Translations under genes and position numbers: made by a program
DNA from: Ottelia alismoides
Taxonomy: Eukaryota > Streptophyta > Magnoliopsida > Alismatales > Hydrocharitaceae
Assembly (NCBI GenBank): GCA_037367405.1
Contig: JAZKJV010002611.1
Span: forward strand, 1,054,001 to 1,118,000
Direction of reading: 5' to 3'
DNA length: 64,000 nucleotides
Shown here: positions 20,387-31,077 of the stretch, piece after piece
Numbering within the stretch: position 1 is the stretch's first letter
How the letters are laid out: every line of letters begins with the position of its first letter
The notes under the pieces: model-generated
What the model was told of the DNA's origin: nothing
Database searches by the model: none
What the model saw: the letters and a program-made list of their open reading frames with translations, nothing else

Positions 20387-22572
20387 CCATTATACTGGTT
20401 ATGATTGAATATAGATTTGAATGGGTTTAAGATAATTTGCATAAATATATTTACTTTTATTAAAGTTATTATTATTTTAAATCAAAATTGTCCCATACCT
20501 TGACAGTACATTCCCTTTCGAACTTTCAAAGCATTCGACATATTACCTAAAGTATCTCAAGCAAGATATGAGATCTTCCTTCAACCTTTGTCACACCCAA
20601 TAATACGAGAAAATGCAATAGAAATAAGATTCCATAGTACAACTGCAAATTAGGATTCCATAGCAAGATATAGGACTAGATGTTTCAGCAGTAGCACAAG
20701 AGTTACGACACGATAGTATACGAGGCATAGAAATAGGAACAATGTCAAGCTCCAGAAACAGACACAATAACATGATTGATAGGCTCAAAAAATTACTCCA
20801 ACTCTAGCAAATAAGCTATAGAAAATAGTAAAATACCATGATAGACAAGCGGAGGTAATGGGAAATAACAAAAAGACTGGTAGATGATGCAAGTGCACTC
20901 GGATCGAACTTCAGAAAGGAGGTTTCTTGCTTTAAAGATTAGAGGATCACAATCACGCTTCAAGAGATATTTCTATGCTCGTGATATTGATGGAACAGAT
21001 TGGAAATGTTCCCAAATCCATGTGGTTCCATTGCACTTTTTTGAATTATGTTGTTATTGTGAATTTTATAATGAGTATGTTTTTCGATCGGATGTGATCC
21101 GATCCACATGCTTTATGTGATGCGCGAGACCTTATCTGCCTCACTTCAATAGAACGTTCCAGAGGCGATAACTCCATAATTAGACTCCCGCAAAAATGGG
21201 TGACAAGCAATAGCATGTTCCAAAGGTAATAACACGCTTAGCGCAAGCGATGGCTCAGATTGACGCAACAGTAGGCTCCAGCATTGCTTGACTGCAGTAG
21301 CGATAGGAACTTGACCAGACGATCACCCCTCCTTGGAGTAGGTGATAAATTTGGTGGATATACAACTTTTGGATGTTAGTGATTAGATGTTTTAAATGGA
21401 ATGGGGTAGCCCTGCAACACGTCTACAAATAGGTGATAGTGCAGAGAAGGGATTCTCAATGTGGATTTCTAAATTTCCATATGCAGGTTGCAAATCAGAA
21501 ACTTGACGACATAAAATATTTGGAGCGCTAGTGCAAGAGAGACCCAGAGTGTCGGTTTGGGACCGTCACACAAATACCACATGAGAAAAATCAATAGGAT
21601 GGAATGAGATATTTGTATATAAGTGAGAGTTTCTTATATAGAGTTCAATTCTTAAAACAATAATCATACAATAGTGGAAAATTTTAATTGAATCCTTTAT
21701 CGGGCTAGTAGAAATAAAATGAAAAAAATAGACAAATACTAACGTCAAATGTGGTGAAACATCAATAGATGATAATCTGATTAATCATATAGTATTTTCA
21801 AATTAATTCATATTTGTGAGGTCACTAAAAAGCTGCATTTTCTTTCATTGTCATCGGTACGAAAATTATTTGTGAATGTATCTTTTTTTCTTGAGTAGGA
21901 AAAGAATTTTGATGGAAGTCGTTATTTCAAAAAAAATGGTTGGTGAAGCTGAGAGGGGATACCATGTGTCGATAACTAGTTGAATGGAGTGTTTGCTTTG
22001 AAGGATTGCAAACAGTGTCTTGCTAAAGTTGGTCAGAACCTAAGAGCATGCAGCTTTTGAGGTCAACTAGGAGCTTGGATTGTGGAGTTGGTGCTCCAAC
22101 ATGAAACAAAGTTAGATGGTTAGAACGCTAGGATATGGGGTCTGTTAGTGGTACTAAGCTAACAAATTTGGCTTGCTCATTAGATGGTGCTCAAACATCA
22201 TGCCGAAGACATGGTCCTCGCTTACTCTTTTCTCTTTCGTGTTTATGGTCCTACTACATTGGTTAAGTCTAAGGGCAAGCAATGGGAGGATATGTGGTAT
22301 GATCGATGGAGGTTCCTGGACTCTGGGCGAACAATATCAATTGAAAATTACAAATAGATATGTATTTCACGTTGACTAGATCTAAAAAATCGTCCAATTT
22401 TTCCAAATGCAAAAGTTTTATTTTGAATGTAAAGCAAGAAACTCTGCTTTAAATATCTCCACATTCTTCATACCATACAAAAATGCATGTATACTAATAC
22501 ATCATTACAAATCTTTGATTTATGCAAGATGTCAAAATAGAAATCAGAAATGATTGTTTTAGCCTGTCATAC
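20387..22572. other. No gene recognised
   Basis: AT-rich sequence without a recognisable domain. Short frames exist (for example 20884-21120 plus, and a plus frame near 22195-22370 with WEDMWYDRW), but I could not tie them to any family. They may be decayed element sequence. Confidence 0.35.
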
Positions 22573-22671
22573 CTGATAACCAAGCTTCGCTACACCTTAT
22601 AATGTTCTTATAATGTTCAATCGGATTATAAATGGCAATCCCTTGTTTCAAGAAATCAAACACCACCGCTG
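22573..22671 (-). other. Candidate orphan exon (99 nt, weak)
   Basis: On the minus strand a T-rich tract ending TTCATATGCAG precedes an open 99-nt segment that ends CAG and is followed by GTATGA, so both splice junctions have AG and GT with fitting contexts. Read in its open frame it gives AVVFDFLKQGIAIYNP followed by IEHYKNIIRCSEAWLS, which looks protein-like, but I do not recognise the family. No partner exon was found nearby, and LINE remnants lie just upstream on the same strand. It may be a relic of a gene or chance. Confidence 0.2.
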
Positions 22672-24368
22672 CTGCATATGAAGAAAAAAGTAAACATAAC
22701 ATCAAAATAAGAAAAATTATGATAAAATACTACCAACATGCTTGCAAATATTAGACAATCTAAGGTCGAATGGGTAAAGGAATGATACGAACAGAAAAAT
22801 ATACACTGTCCAGATGAGTATTTGGTACATCAAATATTCTCTACTTACATCTAACCATTCAACAACCCTGTTGCCATTTGAGATTTGAAGAAACTATTAC
22901 AAACCGACGAATCATAACAAAGTGCACGAGTTATCGCCACCGTTGAGACTCTGCCGAAGACCTACTCTGGATTAGACCACGAGGGCTCCGAATTCAAGGA
23001 AGAAAATGAGTTTACAAAAAGAAACAATGCAGTTGCAATGAACTATCAGAATTCCAATGATCAGACACCATTACAGAAGTTTTATCCACCCAACATACCA
23101 GCATAACATGGTGAACATGAGCAATAATGGTAACAAGTTTATGTTCATGTATCTGACAGACTGACACCAACTATCTCGAAAGATCACGTTGTTAAATACC
23201 CGCCAAAACACCTAAACAACCACCACTGGCATCAGCTGCATGTTGATGGGTCGGAATCTTGCAAATCAACGATTCCCAGAAGTTTTCGATGTTGGGCAGT
23301 TCCACCCATGTGAAGCCCGCTTCAGTCCAAACCAAACATCTTTGGTCCTTCCACACAAGAAGAACAAGAGATATGCTGATCAACCTCAGCCCTGTAGAAG
23401 GAGAAGTTGCTATCACAACAACAACAAAGCACTTACCATATTAAGTAGGGTGGGCTGCATGGATTCTTTGCCTCCATTCAGATATATCTTGGGTCAATCT
23501 CGAACTTAGATCCAAAAAAACTAAGATCCCTTCATATAGTCTCGCTCCAACACTTCTTGGGACTTCACCACCCTCTCTTAGCCCCCAAAAAACTACAATC
23601 ATGAATCCCCATGAGCTCCATATCGATGATCTGAAAAACTTCATATGGTCTCTTGAGAAGTTGTATCATTATCAAAAAAAACTCTACTAGGACTTCAAAA
23701 AAAAATCTCTACTACCACTCCTTGATCAACATATTATGTTTTGCACCAAGAAAAGGAAAGCCTTCATCCACATTGAAATAGGCATGTCCCAGATGAATCT
23801 ACAATCATGAACCTTCTCCCAAGAATAGGTATCGGTGGTACAATCAGAGCATGATAGGCATATTTCACAGAAAAATCACCTCTTCGCTGCACCTGGTCAT
23901 TCCTTTCCACCAAGGGACCCTTGAGGGATCAAGAACAGCCATGAGCTCCATATCGATGCTCTGAAAAAGCAAAAGAAAAAGTTGGTCCAGGAGCTATTTG
24001 CACATGCTTCTAAAACCAGCATGCCTAAATCAGAAGCCAGTGCAATCAGGTACGGGAAACGATCCGATAGGCCCCCCATCAATCCAATCCATCCAACAAG
24101 CAAAGCAACATCCCTCTCTCACGACCGAAGAGAAAAGAGTAGGAGGCCTAGATAAAACATAATAAATCCCCTTCCAAAAGGCAGAAGCACGATGGTGCTA
24201 CCGAGATACCAAGGACCTCTAAGCATGAGCTCCATAACTGCCATGGACCATCCTACAAACCAAATCTTCTCCACTTTCCCAAATCCTTGGCACCCACTTC
24301 AATAGGAGAGCAAGGTTCATCTTCTCAAGCAGTCGAACACCCAAACCTCCTTCATATGTCCTAAAAAC

Positions 24369-24646
24369 TGTTTGAGTTTGTATTTAGATGAGTAATGGGA
24401 TCTCTCCAAGATCCAATTATACTACTCTTCTTTTAGTACGATATAGCTCATTAGTGGAACTTTATATTGTTTATTGGGCTATTTAAAGAGCCCAACAATT
24501 ATCCATTGAAAAAGGTGAATAGAAAAACACAACCCTTAGTAACTTTCTCCCATGATTTTATCCGACTCCTTAGAAAGTAAGGTTCTGCCTAAAAATCAAG
24601 TTTTATTCTTTTTTATTCTCGATTTTCTTTAATGTTTTTTTTGGCA
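24369..24646 (+). repeat. TRIM left LTR
   Basis: Shares GGATCTCTCCAAGATCCAAT, CTCTTAGTAC-like and TTTCTCCCATG phrases with the right LTR, in the same order. It carries several small differences from it, so the insertion is not recent. Confidence 0.82.
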
Positions 24647-24929
24647 TTGTATAAGATCAAGTCATTCCCGAGTTTGTTTATTGTTTCTGAGATTGGTTTG
24701 TCTTGGCAATTTCTTTTTGTTCTTCTAGTTTGTGTTCATTTTGGGTGGTTGTTGATTGAGGATAAAGGTGTCACTAGAGCTGTCGGTGTGCATTAAAAGA
24801 AGAAGGTGCAGCACTATCAATGCTTTAAGCGACTATTAATGGACGAGGAAAAATGTATCGAGTAAAGATGAGATAGGTATTTTCATTTGTAATAAGTTGC
24901 AACTTCTTCAGCTCCAACTTGAGGGAAAG

Positions 24930-25208
24930 TGTTAGAGCTTGTATTTAGAAGGATTATTAGATCTCTCCAAGATCCAATTACATTACTCTTCTCTTAGTAC
25001 CATATTGCTCGTCGGGGGGACTTTACAGTATTTATGGAGTTATATAAAGAGCCACATGCCCCATGCATGCAATGAGAAAAGTAAATAGAAAACACAGCCC
25101 TTAATTCTTTCTCCCATGGTCTTATCACGCTCCGTAGGGATACGGTTCCACACGAAAACTGAGTTTTATTCTTTTTTTCTTGATTTTCTTCTGCATTCTA
25201 TATTGACA
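24930..25208 (+). repeat. TRIM right LTR
   Basis: Begins TGTTAGAGCTTGTATTTAG directly after the purine tract. Contains TTATATAAAGAGCC, a TATA-like element, at about 25031-25044, and the TTTCTCCCATGGTCTTATC phrase shared with the copia LTR at 8824-9138. Confidence 0.82.
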
Positions 25209-25689
25209 AGTATGACAATGTCCCAATCCACTAAATATGTACTTGTATATTTCATGTTGGAAGTACTACGAAAGAATCTCCGCATGATTGCCTCCAGACG
25301 ACTTTGAAACCCAATAAGCAATAATCTAGTCTACATGGAGAAGACAGGAATAGCACCAAAAACTACTCTAACAAGCACAACATGGCCTCCCCTGGAAAAG
25401 GTAAGATGTCTTCCACCCTTTAAACTTCCATTACAACTTATTGATGACAAGAAACCAATCCGCTTAATGAACCATATCACTAGTAGATAGTAGCAGTCAT
25501 AGATATCGAATCGGCAGCAATTTACATAAAGTATTCAGTAAGGTGCCACAACATACACAAGATAAAGCCCTATCATACATATCCAATGTTAATGTCGAAA
25601 TAGTCGGTCTTCCCAGACTAGATCCTTACACAAGATAAAGCATTATCATACATACATATCCTTTATGAGGTTAATGTATAGGACATATA

Positions 25690-26580
25690 CTTGTTTCTTC
25701 TCTAAAACTCTCCATAATATCTCTCGTAGGACAGAATCATAATCATTCTCTAAATCAATAAAATCATATGGAGGTTTTTCCTCCAAGCTTTATAAATCTA
25801 CATTATTCTCTTCAACAAATGGATGGCTTCAATAGTTGAGTGATCAAGCATGAATCCGAATTTATTTTCTTTTACTTTGGAAACTTGCCTCAACCTTCTT
25901 TTAATCGCATCACATGTTCCCAAATTTTCATAGTGAGTCATCAGCTTGATACCTCTGTAATTTGAACAATTTTGAATGTCTCATTTGTTCTTAGAAAGAG
26001 GCACCACGATAGCTCTCAATCTTCAGTCATTTTCTTACTTCACCAAACAACATTGAATAAATTCGTAAACCAAATTAAATCATGCTCACCTAAAACTCTT
26101 CGTACTTCTACATGGATGTCATCCGGTCCTACATCTTTTACATGTCTCATAACCTTCATAGCCTCCTCTGCTTCCTTTCTTTGTATTTGTTTGTAGCTTG
26201 CACAATTCAAGTAACTTTCACTACTAGCTAGATCATCCAAAGTGATCTCTTTATTTCCTTCCCCAATGAAAAGTTTATGGAAATACTACTTCTATCTAGT
26301 CTTTATATCCTTCTGAGTAACAAGCACGCGACCTTCCTCATCCTTAATGCATCTTACTTGAGAAAGGTCTTTGGTCTTTCTTTCTTTTGCTTTGAACCAG
26401 AATAAATCCTTCTGGCCCTCCTTAGAGTCGATATTTTGTATAAAACTTCATAAGCTTTTGATTTAACTTTGCTTACAGTCTTCTTTACTTTCTTCTTCGT
26501 CATTTTGTAGTTTGTGATACTGATAGTTTCCTCTATTCTATCCTTAGACATAGCTTTAAAGCATGTTCTTTTCATTTTTG
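25690..26580 (-). pseudogene. RTE-like LINE linker and RT start (broken)
   Basis: Frame 26354-26575 is a lysine-rich linker (KKKVKKTVSKVKSKAYEVLY) typical of RTE elements between endonuclease and RT. Frame 26040-26240 reads EEAMKVMRHVKDVGPDDIHV followed by W-F-T-N-L-F-N-V, the G-P-D-E-I-P-V-E block that starts RT. Below 25990, in broken frames, come NYRGIKLMTHYENLG, NKFGFMLDHSTIEAIHLL and traces of the A-Y-D-x-V-P block. The catalytic F/Y-A-D-D box is absent because the element ends. Confidence 0.85.
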
Positions 26581-26743
26581 AGCTTCTCCTGCACCCCTCC
26601 TCTCCACCACCAAAGCTTCTTTTTGGCTTAGAACTCCTCCCTTTGACTCGCTTAGCATCCCTTTGGCCATCTTTCGGATATAAGATGATACTAACTCGTA
26701 CATCTCATTTGCATTTCCGCTACAATAGTACAATCTCAACTTC

Positions 26744-27560
26744 TCAAGATAAGTCTTCTAAAACCTTATCCCTAAAGCTTGATTGCTTCAGTTGAAGATC
26801 CCACCATCTAGTTCTACTAATCTTGTGAACCCTCCTTTTCTTTATCGCCCTTTTATCTGCACATCCATCATCCATGAATAACAAGCAATGTTGGGTTGTC
26901 AAACTCTCTCCTGAGATTACTTTGCAATCATTGCAACACAACCGATCTCTTCTCCTCAATGCAAAGTAATCTATCTATGTTCTAGTTGAGCTACTCTTAT
27001 AAGTAACTAAATGCTCCTCCCTCTTCTTGAAGAGAGTGTTTGCTATGAAAAGATCATATGTTGTTACAAAAGCTACAATGATTTTTCCCTCTTCATTTCT
27101 ATCCCCGAAACCAAGGCGTCCATGAACACTAGCATGCCCTGAAGCATCCCTTCCCACATGTCCATTAAGATCTCCACCCAGGCAAATTATCTCTCTTTGT
27201 GGGATTCCTTGCAAAGTCTTATCTAGATTCTCCCAAAAATCTTGTTTAGTATTTTCATCTAAACTAATTTTTGGTGCATAAATTGAGATGATATTCGGAA
27301 CTTCTTCTTCAAGCACCAATTTTAGCAAAATAATCTGATCTTCAAATCTTGCACCTCAACTATACAATTCTTCAAATCCTTATGGACAACCACTCCAACA
27401 TCATTTCTTCCCTTATCTTTACCTTAATACTAAAGTCTAAAGCATGTCTTCTCGATCTCCTTTGCTTTCTCTCCAATCCATTTAGTCTCTTGAAAACATA
27501 GTATTTGAGTCTTCGTTCTTTCCATCGTATCCACTATCTCCATCAATTTTCCAGTTAAAG
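26744..27560 (-). pseudogene. RTE-like LINE endonuclease (broken)
   Basis: The frame ending at 27430 carries MLRISSWNINTLTGKLMEIV and DTMERTKTQILCFQETKW, the APE endonuclease N-terminus with its metal-binding Glu in Q-E-T-K-W. Frame 26975-27328 reads VPNIISIYAPKISLDENTKQ, ICLGGDLNGHVGRDASG, GRLGFGDRNEEGK and IANTLFKKREEHLVTYKS. Frame 26744-26959 gives the end, with VISGESLTTQHCLLFMD, including the catalytic-region His. Two frame changes and stops separate these. The enzyme would nick target DNA to prime reverse transcription. Confidence 0.88.
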
Positions 27561-27617
27561 TGTTAATATTCCAACTACTTATCCGCAACATCCTTTGCAA
27601 CCTCTTTTGGACTATTT

Positions 27618-27760
27618 TCTTTACTCGCATCCGTCCATCATACGAGAACCCTTGCACGTTTTGAACAGCATCCGAGCGGTGATGCAACAGAACTAGCTTA
27701 TTTACTCGTATGCGCTCGTCATGTGAGAACCCTTGCAAATTTTGAACAATATCAAGGCTG
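27618..27760 (-). repeat. Two-copy tandem repeat (81-bp unit) in the RTE leader
   Basis: The phrase TTTACTCG followed by GAGAACCCTTGCA and TTTTGAACA occurs at about 27620 and again 81 bases further on, with several differences. It sits directly upstream of the endonuclease start. Tandem copies in LINE 5' leaders can serve as promoter repeats, but that is only an analogy here. Confidence 0.7.
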
Positions 27761-28010
27761 CATTGTAGTAGCCCTTACCTATTTTTCATTGCATTCTGAC
27801 GATGCAACTCATCGCAAGTAGGAAAGGCCCCAACAAAATCTAAATGTTTGCTTAAATCTATGTTGAAAAGATCCGACTGTCATGAGGCAACTACCTAAAT
27901 AGTATTTTTACAATACTATTTAGGAAGTTGTTTCCGACTATTTTATGTTGATTGTTGGCTATCTAACACAACCCTCCTCATTTACCCGGGCTTGGGACCG
28001 GCCATGGCTG

Positions 28011-29449
28011 AGTTAATTTTTTACTAATATACTAAAAAATAAATCTTGACAATTTAGCGGTAGTGAAAACAAAGTACAATTAGATATTACCCCAACCAGA
28101 TAGTTGTATCATTCATGCTAAGTTGTTGGACTTTATCTCACATCTTGTATTGTGTTACTATGCAGATTTTCTGCACAATGCTCAGTTATATATTTTATTT
28201 TTTAATTAACTTTCTAACAGTAAATAAATCGCTTTCCCTCAACAAGAAAAGAACAAGATGAAGTTAACATTGTGTAGGCATCACATTAAAAGACTCACGG
28301 AATTCATTGCTCCTGCCAAAGATGAGAATTCTAAATGCAAGCATGATTTAATAAATGTCAGCTCTACAACTTTCGCTAAGCTTGTACAGCTTTAGGAGGT
28401 AAAAAGGTAGGTTTCCATTGTGCATGTATCCCTTCGTATTGAAAGAAAAGGTGACATGGGGCACGTGCCTATGGGCATGTCCTTCATAGTTACTCATCGT
28501 CTCTGATTTATGGCAGAACACCAATAGATGACAAGTTGCATATCATTAAGAAACACTCATATCATTGCCAGCCAAACCTACAGCAATGATTGTTGAAAGA
28601 CCGAAAGAGGAGAAAGATATATTTAACACCAGAAAAAAAAGATTTCCATCAAATCTCTAAAACTAATCATGGCGAACCAAAGAACAATATAGATTCAACA
28701 AATTGACTTCATGAAAAGAGTATAGAAACAACATAAACTTTAGATACATCATCATGAAGTGAGTGCAACTTGAGAAGAAATTCAACAAAAAAATGTTTCA
28801 AGAATAAATGAAAAGGATTGAAAAAAACACCGATATTTCTTGTAACAATGCCTTTATTGTTGATGAAAGTTCAACAACACAATGTAAAAGATTATTTCCT
28901 AGCACTATGATAATAAAATACAAAAATATATTTAATATATCTATAAATACATGATAAAGTGTGCCTCTTTCATAAGGATGTCTATCACATCTACATACAT
29001 CAATTCATAATTCCAAGAAAAAATTGAAAAGACAACCTACTAGTATTCAATAAGAAGAATAACAACCCTAAGACAAAGTTCGTGGCCAAAGAATATCTAG
29101 CCTGCTAAGATTTTTAAGATAACTAATAAAGCACAATAAAAGAGAAGTTAGTAGTGAAGCACATTTAAAGCACATTCACATTCAAATATAAGCTAGAGTG
29201 AACTGCATTTATTTGTTGAGGGAAAATTCAATTGATGGATCAATCATGTCGAGTGAACTTAATATTGATTACGAAAAAGAAGTTGGGAGAACATTCAAGA
29301 AAATATTTAATAAAAAGAGGCTAGTTGCAAGTCATATATGAACTAAGAGGGCTATGTGCCCAATGGAAATGCAAAGAAAATTGAGACCATAAAACAAGTG
29401 TTATTAGAAACAAATACACTTTAAAAAGAACGGACGGTATTATATTGTG
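28011..29449. other. AT-rich spacer, no gene recognised
   Basis: No long frame, domain or terminal repeat was recognised. The stretch lies between the RTE leader and the 3' side of the CDC20-like gene and may include that gene's 3' flank. Confidence 0.45.
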
Positions 29450-29591
29450 CCAAATTATTAGTTATCTTGATGGTATCAGAATTGTCTGAAACTGATGATT
29501 GTAAGAAAAGGAAGTCCGTGCTAAATTATTAGTTATCTTGATGGTATCAGAATTGTCTGAAACTGATGATTGTAAGAAATGGAAGTCAGCA
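29450..29591. repeat. Near-perfect 71-bp tandem duplication
   Basis: 29450-29520 is repeated at 29521-29591 with only a few differences (for example CCAAATTATT against CTAAATTATT, AAAAGG against AAATGG). It sits about 190 bases downstream of the CDC20-like stop codon on the minus strand, so it could be in the gene's 3' untranslated or flanking region. The high identity suggests a recent duplication. Confidence 0.9.
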
Positions 29592-29778
29592 GATTTTGTT
29601 CTTCATTTTCACGAGTTATCATGTGCATGATTTAACCAGCTACAAGTTTCAAAACTCGATACTGCATCACTTTCAGAAAAGTTGGCACTTAGGAACACTT
29701 AAGATAAAAACTCGCCATTTGGATTATGTGAATTTGCAATCTTCCATACGAAATATTTGTAATTGTGTGAGTTTTAGT

Positions 29779-31071
29779 TTACCTGATAGTGCTGCGGTTG
29801 GAACTAGAAAATTCAGTAATTAAACTGGCCCTACGTTGGGATCCAAATGTATTCCACAGTATCAATTCTTTCTCATTCCCAATCAGGGTTGCCAATCGAA
29901 ATCCATCACGACTTTGAGACATTGAAATGACGGGAGAACCATTGCCAACAACATTTTCGGTACTGCGCATTTCAGGGTAATCCCAAACTGACAGTTTATC
30001 TCCGCAAGACAACAACTCTTCCCCATCGGGGCTCCAAGCCAACCCATGTACTCGAGAACCAACATCGGTAGAATTCAACAAGGCACCTGTTTTGGCATTC
30101 CAGAACTTGACAGTGCGATCCGTGGCTCCACCACCGGAAGCAAGAATGTCATCGTGCGTGGGGGACCAAGCAAGTGCCTTGACGGTGGAGCGGTGGTCCT
30201 CAAATCTCTGATAATAGCTGGCAGTCCTCAGGTCCCAGATGTGCACAATCCCATCAGTACCGCCACTTGCCAGCGTGCTGCGGTTCCCACTAAAAAACCC
30301 AGATCGCGACCATCTCAGCCCGCAGACCTTGCCCGAGTGGCCCATGTGCTTGATGCTCGGCTTACGGCCGCGTGCTCGGACATCCATGTTGGCGATGAGA
30401 CCGTCCATACCGCCCGTCGTTAAGATGTTGCCGTTCCACGAGAGGGAGCAGACGGGACCGATGTGGATGCCTCGGAAGGTCCTGAGCAAGCGTGGTGATG
30501 ATGAGGAGGAAGTATCCCATAGCTGCACACGGCCACTGTTCAACCCAACAGCGATCCGGTGTTTGTTGGCGGTGTTAGGGGGAGCCCAAGCAACGCTGGT
30601 GACGGGTCCATTTTCGTATTCCACGGAAACAAGCTCGGAGACATGGAACAGATCCCGGTTGTCTTTCTCGTTGCTGACAAGTATGACATTATCTCCCAGG
30701 GCAACGGCGAGATCTCTGTTATTGCGCCAGTCCATGAGATTGAGGCGCTCATCTTCGACCAAAGAAGGGGCTTCCAGTGCCCCGTAGGGCTCCAGCTGAG
30801 GCGGCCGTGCACGTCGAACGGGTCGAACGGGCTTGTGATTCCGATGCGTGTATGTGCGTTCCCTTCCGATGGATGGGTCCACTTCCCCCTCGTCGTCTTC
30901 GAAGAGAACATCCCAGAGGCGCCTCACGTAAAGGGAATCTGAGGACGTAGGCTTCTCCGAGATGGGAGGCCGTGAAGCTATCCACCGGAAATGCCTCGTC
31001 GACGGCATCATCCTATCGCCAACTCCGTGATCGCTTCTCACCATCTTTGCAGAAACCCGTGCGAGCGGCAA
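29779..31071 (-). CDS. CDC20/FZR-like WD40 protein (APC/C activator family), single exon
   Basis: 430 residues, open from end to end without an intron. WD40 repeats fill residues 107-408; the repeat texts LNLMDWRNNRDLAVALGDNV, GPVTSVAWAPP, ILTTGGMDGLIANMDVR, STLASGGTDGIVHIWDLR, DDILASGGGATDRTVKFWN and ELILWNTFG are those of plant CDC20. The protein ends in STIR, so the C-terminal Ile-Arg tail that docks on the APC/C TPR subunits is kept. The N-terminal C-box (usually D-R-F-I-P-x-R) reads DRMMPS at residues 19-24, so it is altered, and the segment before the propeller is short and divergent. In the family these proteins bring substrates to the anaphase-promoting ubiquitin ligase in mitosis. 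A second Met at residue 10 (31044) is an alternative start. Length is near the family's usual size. It may be a diverged paralogue or retrocopy. Confidence 0.88.
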   Translation of the reverse strand: MPLARVSAKMVRSDHGVGDRMMPSTRHFRWIASRPPISEKPTSSDSLYVRRLWDVLFEDDEGEVDPSIGRERTYTHRNHKPVRPVRRARPPQLEPYGALEAPSLVEDERLNLMDWRNNRDLAVALGDNVILVSNEKDNRDLFHVSELVSVEYENGPVTSVAWAPPNTANKHRIAVGLNSGRVQLWDTSSSSSPRLLRTFRGIHIGPVCSLSWNGNILTTGGMDGLIANMDVRARGRKPSIKHMGHSGKVCGLRWSRSGFFSGNRSTLASGGTDGIVHIWDLRTASYYQRFEDHRSTVKALAWSPTHDDILASGGGATDRTVKFWNAKTGALLNSTDVGSRVHGLAWSPDGEELLSCGDKLSVWDYPEMRSTENVVGNGSPVISMSQSRDGFRLATLIGNEKELILWNTFGSQRRASLITEFSSSNRSTIR

Positions 31072-31077
31072 AGAGCG

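Larger units (their letters stand above)
24369..25208 (+). mobile_element. TRIM-like LTR element (840 bp) inside the LINE
   Basis: Two direct repeats of 278 and 279 bp (24369-24646 and 24930-25208) flank a 283-bp non-coding centre. The first begins TGTTTGAG and ends TTGGCA; the second begins TGTTAGAG and ends TTGACA. A decayed primer-binding-like sequence (TTGTATAAGATC) follows the first LTR, and AACTTGAGGGAAAG precedes the second, as a polypurine tract should. There is no coding sequence. LTR and leader resemble those of the copia element at 8824-9200, which suggests it was moved by that family's proteins. The LINE reading frame continues on both sides; no clean 5-bp duplication was seen. 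Confidence 0.82.
23170..25440 (-). mobile_element. L1-like LINE 3' portion, split by a TRIM
   Basis: From about 25430 down, the minus strand reads FKGWKTSYLFQG and, in another frame, GGHVVLVRVVFGAIPVFSM, the L-S-x-G-G-R-x-x-L-I-x-x-V-L-x-x-I-P-x-Y block after the RT core. The frame continues to YLVDWDIV, is interrupted by the TRIM (24369-25208), and resumes with TYEGGLGVRLLEKMNLALLL and KWVPRIWE, the G-G-L-G-V-R block. Further down (24100-23900) SDRFPYLIALASD is the typical C-terminal L-F-x-L-A-x-x-K-x block. Below 23700 only faint traces remain. It is a dead 3' half of an L1-like element. Confidence 0.82.
25690..28010 (-). mobile_element. RTE-like LINE, 3'-truncated
   Basis: The minus strand reads, from high to low coordinate, a 5' leader, the complete but broken endonuclease, the linker and the RT start, in the order of plant RTE-clade elements, which differ from L1 in the endonuclease start (SSWNINTLTGKLMEIVD) and in the G-G-D-L-N-G-H-V-G block. 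It stops after the RT block with E-K-A-Y-D-x-V-P-R-equivalent residues at about 25700. The leader contains CCCGGGCTTGGGACCGGC at about 27987. Frames are broken by stops at several points. Confidence 0.85.

Noticed and set aside
20884..21120. 78-residue plus-strand frame starting MMQVHSDRTSERR
   Set aside because: No recognisable domain and no flanking gene structure.
22173..22379. Plus-strand frame near 22195-22370 with GPTTLVKSKGKQWEDMWYDR
   Set aside because: Looks protein-like, but I could not tie it to a family, find splice borders or extend it; not enough for a gene call.
30046..30942. Plus-strand frames of 125-182 residues opposite the CDC20-like gene
   Set aside because: Shadow frames of the minus-strand WD40 gene, which has clear domain content.
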